DNA from: an uncultured Rhizobiaceae group bacterium
Lineage (GTDB): Bacteria; Pseudomonadota; Alphaproteobacteria; Rhizobiales; Rhizobiaceae
Assembly (NCBI GenBank): GCA_947501445.1
Contig: CANMVS010000007.1
Coordinates: 62,001-126,000 of the forward strand
Reading direction: 5' to 3'
Length of the DNA stretch: 64,000 nucleotides
Positions 33,990 through 46,452 of this stretch are shown here, piece by piece. Within the stretch, counting starts at the first letter, position 1, and each line of letters begins with the position of its first letter. The position numbers and the translations under genes were made by a program. A model generated the notes under the pieces. It ran no database searches, had not been told where the DNA came from, and saw only the letters and a list, made by a program, of their open reading frames with translations.

Positions 33990-34802
33990 GTGCAATTTGT
34001 GAACATTGCGGGCAATACGCTGCATTATCAGCTGATTGGTGCACCGGAAGGAAAACCGGTCATTGTATTTTCCAACTCTCTTGGAACTGACTTCAGGATC
34101 TGGCGCGACGTTATCGTCAGGCTTGTTGGTGAATTTGCCATCATAACCTATGACAAGCGGGGTCATGGTCTGTCTGATTTGGGCAATACACCCTATTCGA
34201 TGGATGATCATGTCGACGATCTGGAGGGCCTGCTGGATTTCCTCAATGTCAGCGATGCAATAATCTGCGGTCTGTCAGTTGGTGGCATGATCGCTCAGGG
34301 GCTTTATGCCCGCCGACCTGACCTGGTCAACGCGTTGATCCTGTGCGACACGGCCCCCAAGATTGGAACCCAATCGCTTTGGAATGATCGCATTGACGCC
34401 ATCGAAAAGGATGGCATCGGTTCAATCGCCGATATTATTCTTGAGCGCTGGTTTACGCGGAAATTCAGGGAGGAACAGCCCGAGGAGCTGGCCGGATACC
34501 GCAATATGTTGTGCAGGATACCAGCGGCCGGATATGCCGGGACCTGTGCTGCATTGCGCGATGCTGACTTGACCGCACAGGCGGGCAGAATAGCGGTGCC
34601 GACCCTGTGCATTGTGGGTGACGAAGATGGATCAACACCACCCGAACTGGTGGGGGAAATGGCAAAGCTCATCCCTGAAGCGCGCTATCAGGTTATTCCG
34701 GGCGCCGGTCATTTGCCCTGTATCGAACAACCGGTGGTGCTGGCAGATGCCATAAGGGCCTTTACCGACCTGCTGCCTCAGTTCGAAGTTGAAAATTCAT
34801 GA
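33990..34802 (+). CDS. pcaD: 3-oxoadipate enol-lactonase
   Basis: 270-aa alpha/beta hydrolase that opens 3-oxoadipate enol-lactone in the protocatechuate branch. Catalytic serine in the nucleophile elbow GLSVGGM, acid in VGDEDGST and His in GAGHLPCIEQP; the opening NTLHYQLIG and YDKRGHGLSD suit PcaD. GTG 33990 is preceded by AAGGGGA and gives the usual length; ATG 33960 is in frame but lacks a good ribosome site. It leads pcaD-pcaB-MFS-pobA. Confidence 0.87.
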   Translation: MQFVNIAGNTLHYQLIGAPEGKPVIVFSNSLGTDFRIWRDVIVRLVGEFAIITYDKRGHGLSDLGNTPYSMDDHVDDLEGLLDFLNVSDAIICGLSVGGMIAQGLYARRPDLVNALILCDTAPKIGTQSLWNDRIDAIEKDGIGSIADIILERWFTRKFREEQPEELAGYRNMLCRIPAAGYAGTCAALRDADLTAQAGRIAVPTLCIVGDEDGSTPPELVGEMAKLIPEARYQVIPGAGHLPCIEQPVVLADAIRAFTDLLPQFEVENS

Positions 34803-34883
34803 CTGGAATGACGGGTCAGGCTTACCGGTGCTGGCTCAGTGCCTGATTCAATTCGACCAGACGGCGAGTATTGAGGATATGAC

Positions 34884-35941
34884 ATGAGCATCTGCGCATT
34901 TGAACATCCGCTTCTCGGTGGCCTGCTGGGTGATGAGGATCTGTCTGAATGGTTCTCGCTCGAGCGTGAAATAGACGCAATGTTGCGATTTGAAACGGCC
35001 CTTGCCAGGGCGCAGGAGGATGCCGGTCTCCTGCCTGCCGGCATTGCTGAAAAAATCCGCAAGGCCAGCGCGGGTTTTACCCCGGATGTGAACGCATTAA
35101 ACGCGGCTGCAATGCGCGATGGTGTCAGTGTTCCGCAATTCGTTCAGCAGTTGCGAAACACAGTTGGGGAACCGGCCGCTTCTCATGTTCATTTCGGCGC
35201 CACCAGTCAGGATGTTGTCGATACCGCTCTGGTCATTCGTTTGAAGCCGGTGGTTGACATTCTTGCTTCGCGTTTGCTGGCATTGATAGGCGTGCTGGAC
35301 GCCATGCAGGGTAAATTTGGCAGTGCATCACTGATGGCGCGTACCCGCACGCAAAGGGCACTGCCAATCACTGTTGCCCACAAGCTGAAGTCCTGGGCAG
35401 ACCCTCTACGTGAACTTTTGGGTGCCCTTGGTCCGATTAAGGCAGGCCTTTTGAAACTGCAACTTGGCGGCCCTGTTGGCATGCTCGAGGCCATGGGGCC
35501 GCATGCGGATGAAGTTGCAGCCCGATTGGCGCTTGATCTTGGTCTGGCAAACAATGGCTGCTGGCATACCAATCGATTGGGTCTGGTTTCCTTTGCCGGG
35601 TGGCTTTCACAACTCTGCGCAATTGTTGGCAAGATTGGCCAGGATGTCATGATAATGTCGCAAAATGAAATCGGCGAAGTGGCCTTGTCCAATACCGGCG
35701 GGTCATCAGCCATGGCCCACAAGAACAATCCCGTTTCGGCGGAAATTCTGGTCAGTCTTGCCCGTTTTTCAGCGGCGCTTGGTTCTGCGATGCAAGGCAC
35801 ACTCGTCCATGAAAATGAGCGTTCCGGGGCCGCCTGGACGGTAGAATGGATGGTCCTGCCGCAAATGGTCGTTGCAGCGGGTTCTTCACTGCGCGTCGCC
35901 GACCAGCTTTTGAACTCCATTGAAACGATCGGCACACAGCA

Positions 35942-35945
<4 letters not shown>
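34884..35945 (+). CDS. pcaB: 3-carboxy-cis,cis-muconate cycloisomerase
   Basis: 353 aa of the fumarase/aspartase superfamily, lactonising 3-carboxymuconate. Motifs: HFGATSQDVVDTALVIRLK, LMARTRTQRALPITVAHKL and the superfamily signature GGSSAMAHKNNPVSAEI. ATG 34884 has GAGG 9 bases ahead. The stop overlaps the MFS start (ATGA). Shorter than the common ~450 aa form, lacking the C-terminal extension, as in many Alphaproteobacteria. Confidence 0.93.
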
Positions 35946-38307
<2,362 letters not shown>

Positions 38308-38502
38308 TGGGCCCGTCATTAAAGAGTGGCGTGCACCGCACTGAGAAATTTGCCGATTAAATTCTTACAATTATGCTGCTGACCAATCATGCATACCCGT
38401 TATGCGAAATTGGCTCTTCAGGGTTGACCGCGGCATTGCTATTGTGCATCGCAGCATCGTTATCATGATGCATCCAACTCCCAACGCCCGGAACCTCAAG
38501 TG

Positions 38503-38637
38503 ATGAATCTTTTTCGCGTATTCCAGTCCATTCGGTCTGCCAACAATATCAGCTATGCGATCAAAGAAGGACGCAAACCCACTCAGCAGGATCTGGTCCG
38601 TCTGGGCCTTCAGGACATATTCCCCGGCAATAGCTAA
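38503..38637 (+). CDS. Small hypothetical protein, 44 aa
   Basis: ATG to TAA encoding MNLFRVFQSIRSANNISYAI followed by KEGRKPTQQDLVRLGLQDIF and a short tail. The RLGLQDI ending loosely recalls the DUF1127 family, which carries an Arg-rich helix and a DIGL motif, but the match is too weak to assign. No obvious ribosome site. It is intergenic between pobA and the NCS2 permease; the rest of 38308-38751 holds nothing else I can name. Confidence 0.4.
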   Translation: MNLFRVFQSIRSANNISYAIKEGRKPTQQDLVRLGLQDIFPGNS

Positions 38638-38751
38638 TCTGTAAAATATAAAAATCCCTATTACATCTTAGTATACTTTGTGAGTATTGTAATATATACG
38701 TGTGTGAAGTAGAGCGGGTATCTGCCCGCATCCAGCGTTGTGGGGCATTGC

Positions 38752-40461
38752 TTGAGTAAACGACCAAGCGAACTGATTTATGCGGTGGACGAGATGCCGC
38801 CCCTTCACAGGCTTGTTCTACTCGGCATCCAACATGCAGCCCTTCAATCTGTTTATCTTCTTTTGATTGTTATTGTTGTTCGTGCTGGCGGAGCCACCCA
38901 GGAGCAAACTGTCAGTGCTGTCAGTTTTGGCATGATAGCCGCAGCAATCGGAACCATTCTTCAGACTATGCGATATAAAGCCGTTGGTTCGGGATTTTTG
39001 GCATCACCGGTATTTTCATCGATTTTTCTTGGCCCATCCCTGCTGGCGGCCAATCAATATGGGATGGCCACTGTATTCGGCATGACCATATTTGCCGGCG
39101 TTGTTGAAATTTTGATCTCCCGATTACTGAAACGGCTACGGTTATTTTTTCCCCCTGCGATCAGTGGCTTCATTGTGGCCATCGTCGGGATCCAGTTGGG
39201 TCTGGTCGGGATGGAACATGCGCTGGATATTGGCGGTAACGGAGGCGCTGGTTTCATCAATCATCTGATTGTGGCCGGGCTGACATTGTCAATAATCATT
39301 GCACTGAGCATTTGGGGCCAGGGCATTGCCCGGCTCATGGCAACGTCCATCGGAATTGTGCTTGGTTTTATATTGTCGATCCCATTCGGATTGGTAACAG
39401 TGGACGCTTTGGGTGCAGCGGTATCCGGACCATATCTGACGGTGCCGGATATCAGTTTCATTTCCTATGATTTTGAATTGCCGCTCGTACCTGCATTTTT
39501 GATTGCCGGAATAGCGGCTGCGCTTCGTACCGTTGGTGTGATTACAACCAGCCAAAAGATTAATGACGACGACTGGAAGCGGCCGGAGTTGACATCCATC
39601 AAGGGAGGCATGCTGGCTGACGGACTGGCGAGCGTTGTAAGTGGATTGCTGGGTGGCATTGGCCAAAATACCGCTCCCAGCCTGGTCGGGATATCCAAAG
39701 CATCCGGTGCGACGAGCAGGTATATAGGCTATGCCGCCGCTGTCTTTATGGCCATTGTGGCATTTGTACCAGCGGTCGGTGAGTTGTTCATCATGATGCC
39801 CAAGGCCGTCATTGGCGCAGCGCTTGTTGTTACAGCCTGTTATGTCATCATTGGTGGCATTCAGATTATGGTTTCGCGCAGCATCAATACCCGTGAAACC
39901 TTTTTGGTTGGCATTGCAATGCTGCTGGGCTTGTCAAAAGAAGTCCACAAGGATTTTTTCGACAATGTCCACCGCTTTGTACAGCCCTTTACCAGCACTT
40001 CCCTGTCGCTGGCGGTCACAAGCGCCCTGATCATGCATCTGGTGTTTCGCATCGGCATTAAAAAAACAGCCTCATACGAGATCGACGAAACGGCGGAGCC
40101 TGTTGAAAGCGTCGACCTCATGCTTATGAGACGCGGTTCCGAATGGGGGTTGGCCGAAGACACGCTAACACGTGCTTCAGCGTCAACCCAGCAACTCCTG
40201 TCACATCTGCAGGAAGCGAAACTGATTTCAGGAGATCTGAAAATTGATCTGAGTTACGATGAACTCGATCTTATCGTGGATGTGACCTATTCAGGGGCCA
40301 TACTCACATTGCCGAATATAGGTGTGAAGCGGCGCGTTTTTCTCGAAGAAGAATCGTTTTCATACGGTCTTGCCGATTTTCTTACGGGTGTATTTCCCGA
40401 CCACATGGAATCATCTTCCCGCGGGAATGCCGTGCGCATCAAACTGATGTTCTCAATATAA
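38752..40461 (+). CDS. NCS2 family uracil/xanthine permease with C-terminal extension
   Basis: 569 aa. The membrane core (residues about 15-430) has NCS2 landmarks: an early GIQHAALQSVYLL, LSIWGQGIARLMATSIG, the substrate region TTSQKINDDDW, and GLLGGIGQNTAPSLVGISKA (QN-S motif of nucleobase carriers). After the last helix, a soluble tail of roughly 130 residues (from SYEIDETAEPVE onward) follows, longer than in typical permeases. Likely start TTG 38752, with GGGG ahead; GTG 38740 is alternative. Nucleobase or urate import is expected. Next gene is a two-component system. Confidence 0.88.
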   Translation: MSKRPSELIYAVDEMPPLHRLVLLGIQHAALQSVYLLLIVIVVRAGGATQEQTVSAVSFGMIAAAIGTILQTMRYKAVGSGFLASPVFSSIFLGPSLLAANQYGMATVFGMTIFAGVVEILISRLLKRLRLFFPPAISGFIVAIVGIQLGLVGMEHALDIGGNGGAGFINHLIVAGLTLSIIIALSIWGQGIARLMATSIGIVLGFILSIPFGLVTVDALGAAVSGPYLTVPDISFISYDFELPLVPAFLIAGIAAALRTVGVITTSQKINDDDWKRPELTSIKGGMLADGLASVVSGLLGGIGQNTAPSLVGISKASGATSRYIGYAAAVFMAIVAFVPAVGELFIMMPKAVIGAALVVTACYVIIGGIQIMVSRSINTRETFLVGIAMLLGLSKEVHKDFFDNVHRFVQPFTSTSLSLAVTSALIMHLVFRIGIKKTASYEIDETAEPVESVDLMLMRRGSEWGLAEDTLTRASASTQQLLSHLQEAKLISGDLKIDLSYDELDLIVDVTYSGAILTLPNIGVKRRVFLEEESFSYGLADFLTGVFPDHMESSSRGNAVRIKLMFSI

Positions 40462-40588
40462 TTCAGTAAATGCGGATCAGCTATGAACCAGCACGGCAGC
40501 ACCTGCATTTTTTGTCCGACCTGATGGAAAGTTTTGCCCACATGTGTAAACCATGCATCATAGGTGTGGGATGTTCGGGGACGGATAG

Positions 40589-41266
40589 ATGAAAATACTG
40601 CTGGCTGAAGACGATGAAAAGGCAGCCGACTATATTCGCAGTGGCCTGATTGAAAACGGTTTCAGCGTAGACTGGCTGACCGATGGTCGCGAAGCATTGA
40701 CCTATTGCCTGTACAATCATTGTGATTTGGCGATTGTTGACCGAATGATCCCCGGTATGGATGGTCTCTCTTTGGTGCGTGCCCTCCGGGCAACGCAGAG
40801 CAAACTTCCGGTCATCTTTCTGACCGCAATGGCAGATGTGGATGACAAGGTGGAGGGGCTTTTGGCGGGTGGTGACGACTATATGGTCAAACCATTCCAT
40901 TTTTCTGAATTGCTGGCCCGCATAACCGCGTTGTCGCGTCGTCCCCATGAAATGGCAGTCAAGACGGAGCTGAATGTTCATGACCTGACACTGGATCTTT
41001 TGGCGCGAACAGCACAGCGGGATGGTCACCCGATTGACTTGCAGCAAAAGGAGTTCGCACTACTACAGGAACTGATGGAAAATGCCGGGCGGGTCGTTAC
41101 CAGAACGATGATACTGGAGAAAGTCTGGAGCATTAATTTTGACCCCGGCACAACCGTTGTTGAAACGCACATCAGCAAGTTACGTCAGAAAATCGACAAG
41201 CCGTTTGAAGTGCCGCTCATCCATACCGTGCGCAATGTGGGATATATGATCCGTGCCCCGCGCTGA
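40589..41266 (+). CDS. OmpR-family response regulator
   Basis: 225 aa. Receiver domain: acidic pocket LLAEDDEK, phospho-acceptor Asp in LAIVDRMIPGMDGLS, switch Thr in VIFLTAMAD and Lys in YMVKPFHFSELLARI. The C-terminal winged helix (FALLQELMENAGRVVTRTMI, TTVVETHISKLRQKID) binds DNA. It overlaps the sensor gene by 14 bp. It may control the upstream NCS2 permease; that is positional inference. Confidence 0.94.
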   Translation: MKILLAEDDEKAADYIRSGLIENGFSVDWLTDGREALTYCLYNHCDLAIVDRMIPGMDGLSLVRALRATQSKLPVIFLTAMADVDDKVEGLLAGGDDYMVKPFHFSELLARITALSRRPHEMAVKTELNVHDLTLDLLARTAQRDGHPIDLQQKEFALLQELMENAGRVVTRTMILEKVWSINFDPGTTVVETHISKLRQKIDKPFEVPLIHTVRNVGYMIRAPR

Positions 41267-42614
41267 CATCAAATCAGGGCTCGCCTTCAAGACCGCGCTG
41301 CTGTCGGCGTGTATTTTCGTTGTCATGCTTGTCGTTGCCGGCGGCTTTTTGGTGGCTGCCGTAACCAACACGCTGGAAGGTGAACTGCGCGCTCAAAGTG
41401 AAGAAGAGATAGTACTGCTGGAACGCATTTATCGCGCCGAGGGACGTAGCGGTCTGATAAATGCAATCGACAGTCTTTCCCGACACAACCTGCCGGTGGG
41501 GCAGGCATCAGGCGTATTTGACAGCAGTGGAATTCGTCTTGCAGGCCCGTTGGAATCAGCGCCACCGGCAATCGGCTGGCAACGTACAAAAATCAGTTAT
41601 GTCGAGGAGACGCGTACGCCGCAGACCCTATACGTCAAGCGGGTGGTGTTTGAAGATGTAACAATTGTCGTGGGGCGCAGCAGCCGCATAATCGATTCAG
41701 CACAACGATGGCTGATAATCTGGCTTGTCCTGCTTGGCGGCATTCTGACGATGGGCACATTGATGATTGGCTATGGGGCAAGCCGCAAGTCGCTGCGAAA
41801 ACTGCGCGCCATGGAAGATGTGCTGGGTGATGTCTCGCGTGGAAACATGACGGCGCGGCTAGCGGTTTCCCCAGACAATGATCAGATTGACCGTATTGCC
41901 AGTGAGGTAAATCAGCATATCGCGCAACTTTCGATACTGATGGACCGCATGCGTTCAACGGCAACGGCCATTGCTCACGATCTGAAGACCTTTCTGTCGG
42001 ATGCCCAAATATCACTGCATCACGCGCTTGATACCTACAACAGTGGGGATGATCCGAGTGAAAAAATCAATGCGGCGCAGGAAGAACTGCAAAACCTGAA
42101 TACGACTTTCGAGACGATCCTGCGCATTTCACGCATTCAGGCCAGTGGCGATACGGCAAAATTCGAAACCATTGATCTGTCACATCTGGTGCGGGAAATC
42201 GCTGAATTCATGGGGGCGATGGCTGAAGAAAAGAAGCAGCACATACGCCTTGCTTCGGCGCTCGCACATCCAATGGACATCATTGCTGACGGTGGGATGA
42301 TCAAACAGCTTCTGGTCAATCTGATAGGCAATTCCATTGCTCATTGCCCGCAAGGATCCAATATAAATCTCGACGCATGGCAGGATAATCAGGGCACAAT
42401 GCTGGTCATCGAAGACAATGGTCCCGGTATTGCCGAGGGTGAGCGCAAACGTGTACTCGAACCATTTGCCAGACTGGATACCGCACGAACAACACCGGGA
42501 AGCGGGCTTGGCCTTGCAATGGTGGCAGCGGTTGTTGAACATCATCGGGCGGATCTTTGCCTGAAGGATGCCGAACCGGGTTTGCGGGTTGAGGTCAAAT
42601 TCCCCAAAGTTTAA
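41253..42614 (+). CDS. Sensor histidine kinase
   Basis: 453 aa. Two membrane segments (about residues 8-32 and 150-172) enclose a periplasmic sensor region; HAMP linker follows. The H-box is ATAIAHDLKTFLSDAQISLH, where the usual Pro of HDLRTPL is Phe; N-box LLVNLIGNSIAHCPQGSN; G1 IEDNGPGIAEGE; G2 TPGSGLGLAMV. Signal is unknown; partner is the preceding response regulator. Confidence 0.93.
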   Translation: MPRADIKSGLAFKTALLSACIFVVMLVVAGGFLVAAVTNTLEGELRAQSEEEIVLLERIYRAEGRSGLINAIDSLSRHNLPVGQASGVFDSSGIRLAGPLESAPPAIGWQRTKISYVEETRTPQTLYVKRVVFEDVTIVVGRSSRIIDSAQRWLIIWLVLLGGILTMGTLMIGYGASRKSLRKLRAMEDVLGDVSRGNMTARLAVSPDNDQIDRIASEVNQHIAQLSILMDRMRSTATAIAHDLKTFLSDAQISLHHALDTYNSGDDPSEKINAAQEELQNLNTTFETILRISRIQASGDTAKFETIDLSHLVREIAEFMGAMAEEKKQHIRLASALAHPMDIIADGGMIKQLLVNLIGNSIAHCPQGSNINLDAWQDNQGTMLVIEDNGPGIAEGERKRVLEPFARLDTARTTPGSGLGLAMVAAVVEHHRADLCLKDAEPGLRVEVKFPKV

Positions 42615-42689
42615 TAATTTTTAAGATTCACAACAGGCGCATTTAAATATCGCGCCTCATATTGCGTCCATTGAAAGTCGATATTGTTT

Positions 42690-42792
42690 TAGACCGTTTC
42701 TCGGTTTGTCAGAAACGGGACAACGGTTTCGGCCTTTGATTTTGTTTATGCATTCAGGTTTTGCCGATTCCGTCAAAAGCTGAACTGCTCTA
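42690..42792 (+). repeat. Interspersed two-hairpin repeat, copy B
   Basis: Nearly complete copy, TAGACCGTTTCTCGG through CTGCTCTA, within the 406-bp gap between the sensor kinase and moxR. The gap also has AGGCGC/GCGCCT arms (42635-42657) but no gene I can support. Confidence 0.9.
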
Positions 42793-43020
42793 ATGGACGG
42801 AGGCGGGTGTGAACCCATCAATGGAAACAGGTTTGCGAATGCACAGGGTCTGTCGGGCAGCTGTTTCCAACTGCGCGCGCTTTGTCCACAAACCCAAAGC
42901 ACTGGCACATTTCCCAACAACTTACTCAGCACAGATCGTCGATTTTGATGCGCTGCATTTGGGTGCGGCGTCAAATCCTTCGGCCTGCTGTGCCTGTCCC
43001 GATTGAAAGGTTTAGCTCAG

Positions 43021-44010
43021 ATGAATCTGCATGCACCGGTTTCCGCAACGAACATGTCCAACAGCGTTGCCGAATACCTGAAACAACATATGAACGCGCG
43101 CATCATTGGCCAGGAACGTTTTGTTGACCGGCTTCTTCTCGGGCTGTTTGCCGATGGGCATGTGCTTCTGGTCGGCGCACCGGGCCTTGCGAAAACCAAG
43201 GCTGTCAATGCTTTGGCCGAAACCATTGAATGCGACGCACGCCGTGTTCAATTTACCCCTGATCTTTTGCCCAGCGACCTGACCGGAACCGACGTCTATC
43301 GGGCGGAACGTGGCGAATTCTCATTTCAGCACGGTCCTTTATTCAACAGTCTGATACTGGCGGATGAAATCAACCGTGCACCGGCAAAGGTACAATCCGC
43401 CTTGCTTGAAGCCATGGCGGAAAAACAGATTACTGTTGGTGGTACCACCCATGCATTGCCAGAGCTTTTTATGGTTCTTGCCACGCAAAACCCGATAGAA
43501 CAGGAAGGCACCTATCCACTCCCCGAAGCACAACTTGATCGGTTTTTACTGCAGATCAACATTGATTTTCCGTCGGCTGACGCCGAGCGGGAGATTCTCA
43601 GACTTGTGCGCGGTGAGGCCATTGGCAATGTTGAACCGCCCGCCCGAATGGTTACGGTCGAGCAGATTTTCGCTGCCCGTCAGGCCGCGCTCAATACCCA
43701 TGTATCCGATGCACTGATTGAATATATCATTCAACTGGTACAGGCGACACGCAACCCGGGCATCTATGGTGAAGAACTATCACGCCTCATTGCCTATGGT
43801 GCCAGCCCCCGCAGTACGATTGCACTGGACCGCTGCGCCCGTGTTCATGCCTGGATGCGCGGTTCCGAGTTTGCCACACCAGCTGATGTTCAGGCGGTCC
43901 TGCACGACGTTTTGCGTCACCGCATCATCCTGAGCTTTGAGGCTGAAGCTGATGGGCATACACGTGACGGGTTCATTGATGAATTGATTGACCGCGTACC
44001 GGTAAGTTGA
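43021..44010 (+). CDS. MoxR family AAA ATPase
   Basis: 329 aa. Walker A in LLVGAPGLAKTKAVN, Walker B in LILADEINRAPAK, sensor 1 in FMVLATQNPIEQEGTYPLPE, and the C-terminal AAA lid with YGASPRSTIALDRCARVHAW. ATG 43021 is preferred over TTG 43003. MoxR proteins act as chaperones for VWA proteins, and the operon supplies three partners (batA, batB/C and the DUF58 protein). Confidence 0.93.
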   Translation: MNLHAPVSATNMSNSVAEYLKQHMNARIIGQERFVDRLLLGLFADGHVLLVGAPGLAKTKAVNALAETIECDARRVQFTPDLLPSDLTGTDVYRAERGEFSFQHGPLFNSLILADEINRAPAKVQSALLEAMAEKQITVGGTTHALPELFMVLATQNPIEQEGTYPLPEAQLDRFLLQINIDFPSADAEREILRLVRGEAIGNVEPPARMVTVEQIFAARQAALNTHVSDALIEYIIQLVQATRNPGIYGEELSRLIAYGASPRSTIALDRCARVHAWMRGSEFATPADVQAVLHDVLRHRIILSFEAEADGHTRDGFIDELIDRVPVS

Positions 44011-44020
44011 GGAACAGCCG

Positions 44021-44953
44021 ATGACACAGTATAGCGCACAAGCGGCTGGTGTGGAGGCGAGTACGGCCCAACTGATCCGTGCCCGGCCACCACGCGCAGC
44101 TACCGGGTTTGCGCCCTCAGGCAGGGTTAATACCCACCAATGGGGCACAAACAATTCTGTATTTCGCGGTCGGGGCATGGAATTTGCCGAGTCGCGCGAA
44201 TACCAGCCAGGTGATGACGTCAGAAGCATTGACTGGCGGGTGACCGCAAGAACCGGACGCACCTATACCAAATTGTTTCAGGAAGAGCGGGAACGGCCGG
44301 TTCATATTCTGCTGGATATGCGTGCCATGATGCATTTCGGCAGTCGGGTTCGGTTTAAATCCAATTTGTCTGCGGAAATTGCTGCGCAACTGGCCTGGGT
44401 GGGCCACGACGGTGGCGATCGTGTCGGCGGTCTTATCCTGACAAGAAACGGCGTGCGGGATTTCAGGGCGGCCCGGACGCGTAGAGCCGTTTTGCGTTTT
44501 ATTGAGGCGATATCCGAAGAGACCCGATTGGACGACGAAATTGGCCCGGAGTTTACCCTCGCGCAGGGTATTCACCGCTTGCGGCATGAATGTCGCCCCG
44601 GTGCGCTGGCCTTTGTTGTCAGTGATTTTGCAGACTTCGACAAAAAATGTGAGCAGGAGCTCCGCAGGCTTTCAAAAAGCCCGCATGTCACCAATATTTT
44701 GGTCACCGACCCGTTGGATCGTGCGCTTCCCTCCAAGGCAGGGCGTGTCAGCGACGGCGACCAGGCGATTTCCCTGTCGGGTCTGGCTCGGGCAGCACTG
44801 CACGATTATTCGCAGGCGTTTGACAACCGCAAAAAACGTCTGGAACAATTATGTCGGCAGCGTGCCATGGCATTTCACGCACTTTCAACACCTGATGATC
44901 CCAAAACTTTGCTCCACGTCAAGGCAGTTCAGCCCAAACGGAGGCCACAATGA
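44021..44953 (+). CDS. DUF58-family protein
   Basis: 310 aa. DUF58 signature REYQPGDDVRSIDWRVTART near residue 55, then a VWA-like half with VHILLDMRAMMHFG and ALAFVVSDFADFD. No hydrophobic helices, so cytosolic or membrane-peripheral. Always found beside MoxR and Bat proteins; molecular function is not known. It overlaps the DUF4381 gene by 4 bp. Confidence 0.93.
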   Translation: MTQYSAQAAGVEASTAQLIRARPPRAATGFAPSGRVNTHQWGTNNSVFRGRGMEFAESREYQPGDDVRSIDWRVTARTGRTYTKLFQEERERPVHILLDMRAMMHFGSRVRFKSNLSAEIAAQLAWVGHDGGDRVGGLILTRNGVRDFRAARTRRAVLRFIEAISEETRLDDEIGPEFTLAQGIHRLRHECRPGALAFVVSDFADFDKKCEQELRRLSKSPHVTNILVTDPLDRALPSKAGRVSDGDQAISLSGLARAALHDYSQAFDNRKKRLEQLCRQRAMAFHALSTPDDPKTLLHVKAVQPKRRPQ

Positions 44954-45432
44954 GTATGGAACTGTCACCGGAAATTCAGGCGCAATTGGAGCAGCTGCGG
45001 GATATCCGTCTGCCGGACCCCATCGCCTGGTGGCCTCTTGCGCCGGGTTGGTGGGCGCTGGCAGGTGCATGCCTGCTGGCGGTAATATTGGGCCTTGCAT
45101 GGTCCATCATGCGCCGTCGTACAATCCGTTTTGCTGCCCTTAAAGAGTTACAGCAGCTTCGCCCGCAGGATCGCTCGGGTGACCTGCCGGGCTATGCAAC
45201 ACAGGTATCGACACTGCTGCGCCGGGTGGCCATACGCCGCAATGGTCAATCTGTCGGCCTTTTGAGCGGAAGGGATTGGGTCGAATTCCTGAGTGCCGGC
45301 AAGGCTGGAATGGACGCCAAATGGGCAACGGTTCTGGCGCAGGCACCCTATGCACCAGGTAAATCAGACAACACAACGGATTTGCGTGCTCTTACCGACG
45401 CTGCCGAATTATGGATCAGGAGGCACGCATGA
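44950..45432 (+). CDS. DUF4381-family membrane protein
   Basis: 160 aa. A single transmembrane segment near residues 30-55 (LAPGWWALAGACLLAVILG), preceded by the motif LRDIRLPDPIAWWPLAPGWW, which is the DUF4381 hallmark. Start and stop overlap both neighbours by 4 bp (ATGA), indicating coupled translation in the Bat operon. Confidence 0.9.
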   Translation: MSMELSPEIQAQLEQLRDIRLPDPIAWWPLAPGWWALAGACLLAVILGLAWSIMRRRTIRFAALKELQQLRPQDRSGDLPGYATQVSTLLRRVAIRRNGQSVGLLSGRDWVEFLSAGKAGMDAKWATVLAQAPYAPGKSDNTTDLRALTDAAELWIRRHA

Positions 45433-46448
45433 TCACTTTCCTATGGCCACTGGCCTTTTTGGCCCTGCCGTTGCCCTATCTGGTGCGGTACCTGGCCAAA
45501 CCAGTTGATCCGGGCCTTTCCGGCGCACTACGGGTGCCATTTTTCCAAACGCTTTTTGGATCCTCCTCCACAGGGGCGGGCAATGAAAACCGCAGTGTGT
45601 GGAAGCTGGCGTTCATGTCAGTGGTCTGGGTACTGCTGGTGACAGCTGTCGCCCGCCCGGCTTTGGTTGGGCCTGAAGTGCCTTTGCCTGTGCAGGGCCG
45701 AGACCTGATGATGGCTATCGATTTGTCCGGTTCCATGGCTGAACAGGATTTTTCCATCGGCGGTCAGCCCACAACACGGTTGGGTGTGGTCAAGGAAACA
45801 GCGGACGCATTTATCGAAAGCCGAAAGGGTGACCGCATTGGATTGGTGCTCTTTTCTGACCGGGCCTATCTTCAGGCGCCATTGACGTTCGATCGCGATG
45901 CCGTGCGTGCGCTGCTTGATGAAGCGCAAGTCGGTTTGACCGGTCAGCAAACAGCCATTGGCGATGCAATTGCAATATCACTCAAGCGTCTCAAGGACCG
46001 TCCTGAAAATGGTCGCGTTCTGGTTCTGCTTACCGATGGCGCAAATAATGCCGGGGTCATGGACCCGCTCAAGGCGACAGAACTGGCGCGTGAGCTTGGC
46101 ATAAAAATATACACAATTGGTGTCGGCGCCGAGGCGCTTGCAGTAAATACCGCCTATGGGCAGCGCATGGTCAACCCATCGCACGACCTTGATGAGACGA
46201 CCCTGGAAATGATCGCCGAGCAAACTGGCGGACGGTATTTTCGGGCAACCAATGTTGATGGTCTGGCAGAAATTTATCGTGGCATTGACAGACTGGAACC
46301 GGTTTCCGGTGAACCGATCCACATCAGGCCGGAAGTGGCTCTTTACTACTGGCCAGCTGGTGCCGCTTTGGTTCTGACAGGACTGTTCTGCCTGTTTTTG
46401 CTTATGCCAAATGTATTGCCACGCCGAAACGTATACGTAGGAGGTTGA
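45429..46448 (+). CDS. batA: VWA-domain membrane protein BatA
   Basis: 339 aa. N-terminal hydrophobic segment, a second near residue 55, and one at the C-terminus. The VWA domain has an intact MIDAS (LMMAIDLSGSMAEQDF with the DxSxS pattern) and LLTDGANNAGVMDP. ATG 45429 has AGGAGG ahead. Part of the MoxR-Bat set linked to envelope stress and aerotolerance in other bacteria. Confidence 0.93.
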   Translation: MITFLWPLAFLALPLPYLVRYLAKPVDPGLSGALRVPFFQTLFGSSSTGAGNENRSVWKLAFMSVVWVLLVTAVARPALVGPEVPLPVQGRDLMMAIDLSGSMAEQDFSIGGQPTTRLGVVKETADAFIESRKGDRIGLVLFSDRAYLQAPLTFDRDAVRALLDEAQVGLTGQQTAIGDAIAISLKRLKDRPENGRVLVLLTDGANNAGVMDPLKATELARELGIKIYTIGVGAEALAVNTAYGQRMVNPSHDLDETTLEMIAEQTGGRYFRATNVDGLAEIYRGIDRLEPVSGEPIHIRPEVALYYWPAGAALVLTGLFCLFLLMPNVLPRRNVYVGG

Positions 46449-46452
46449 ACCA

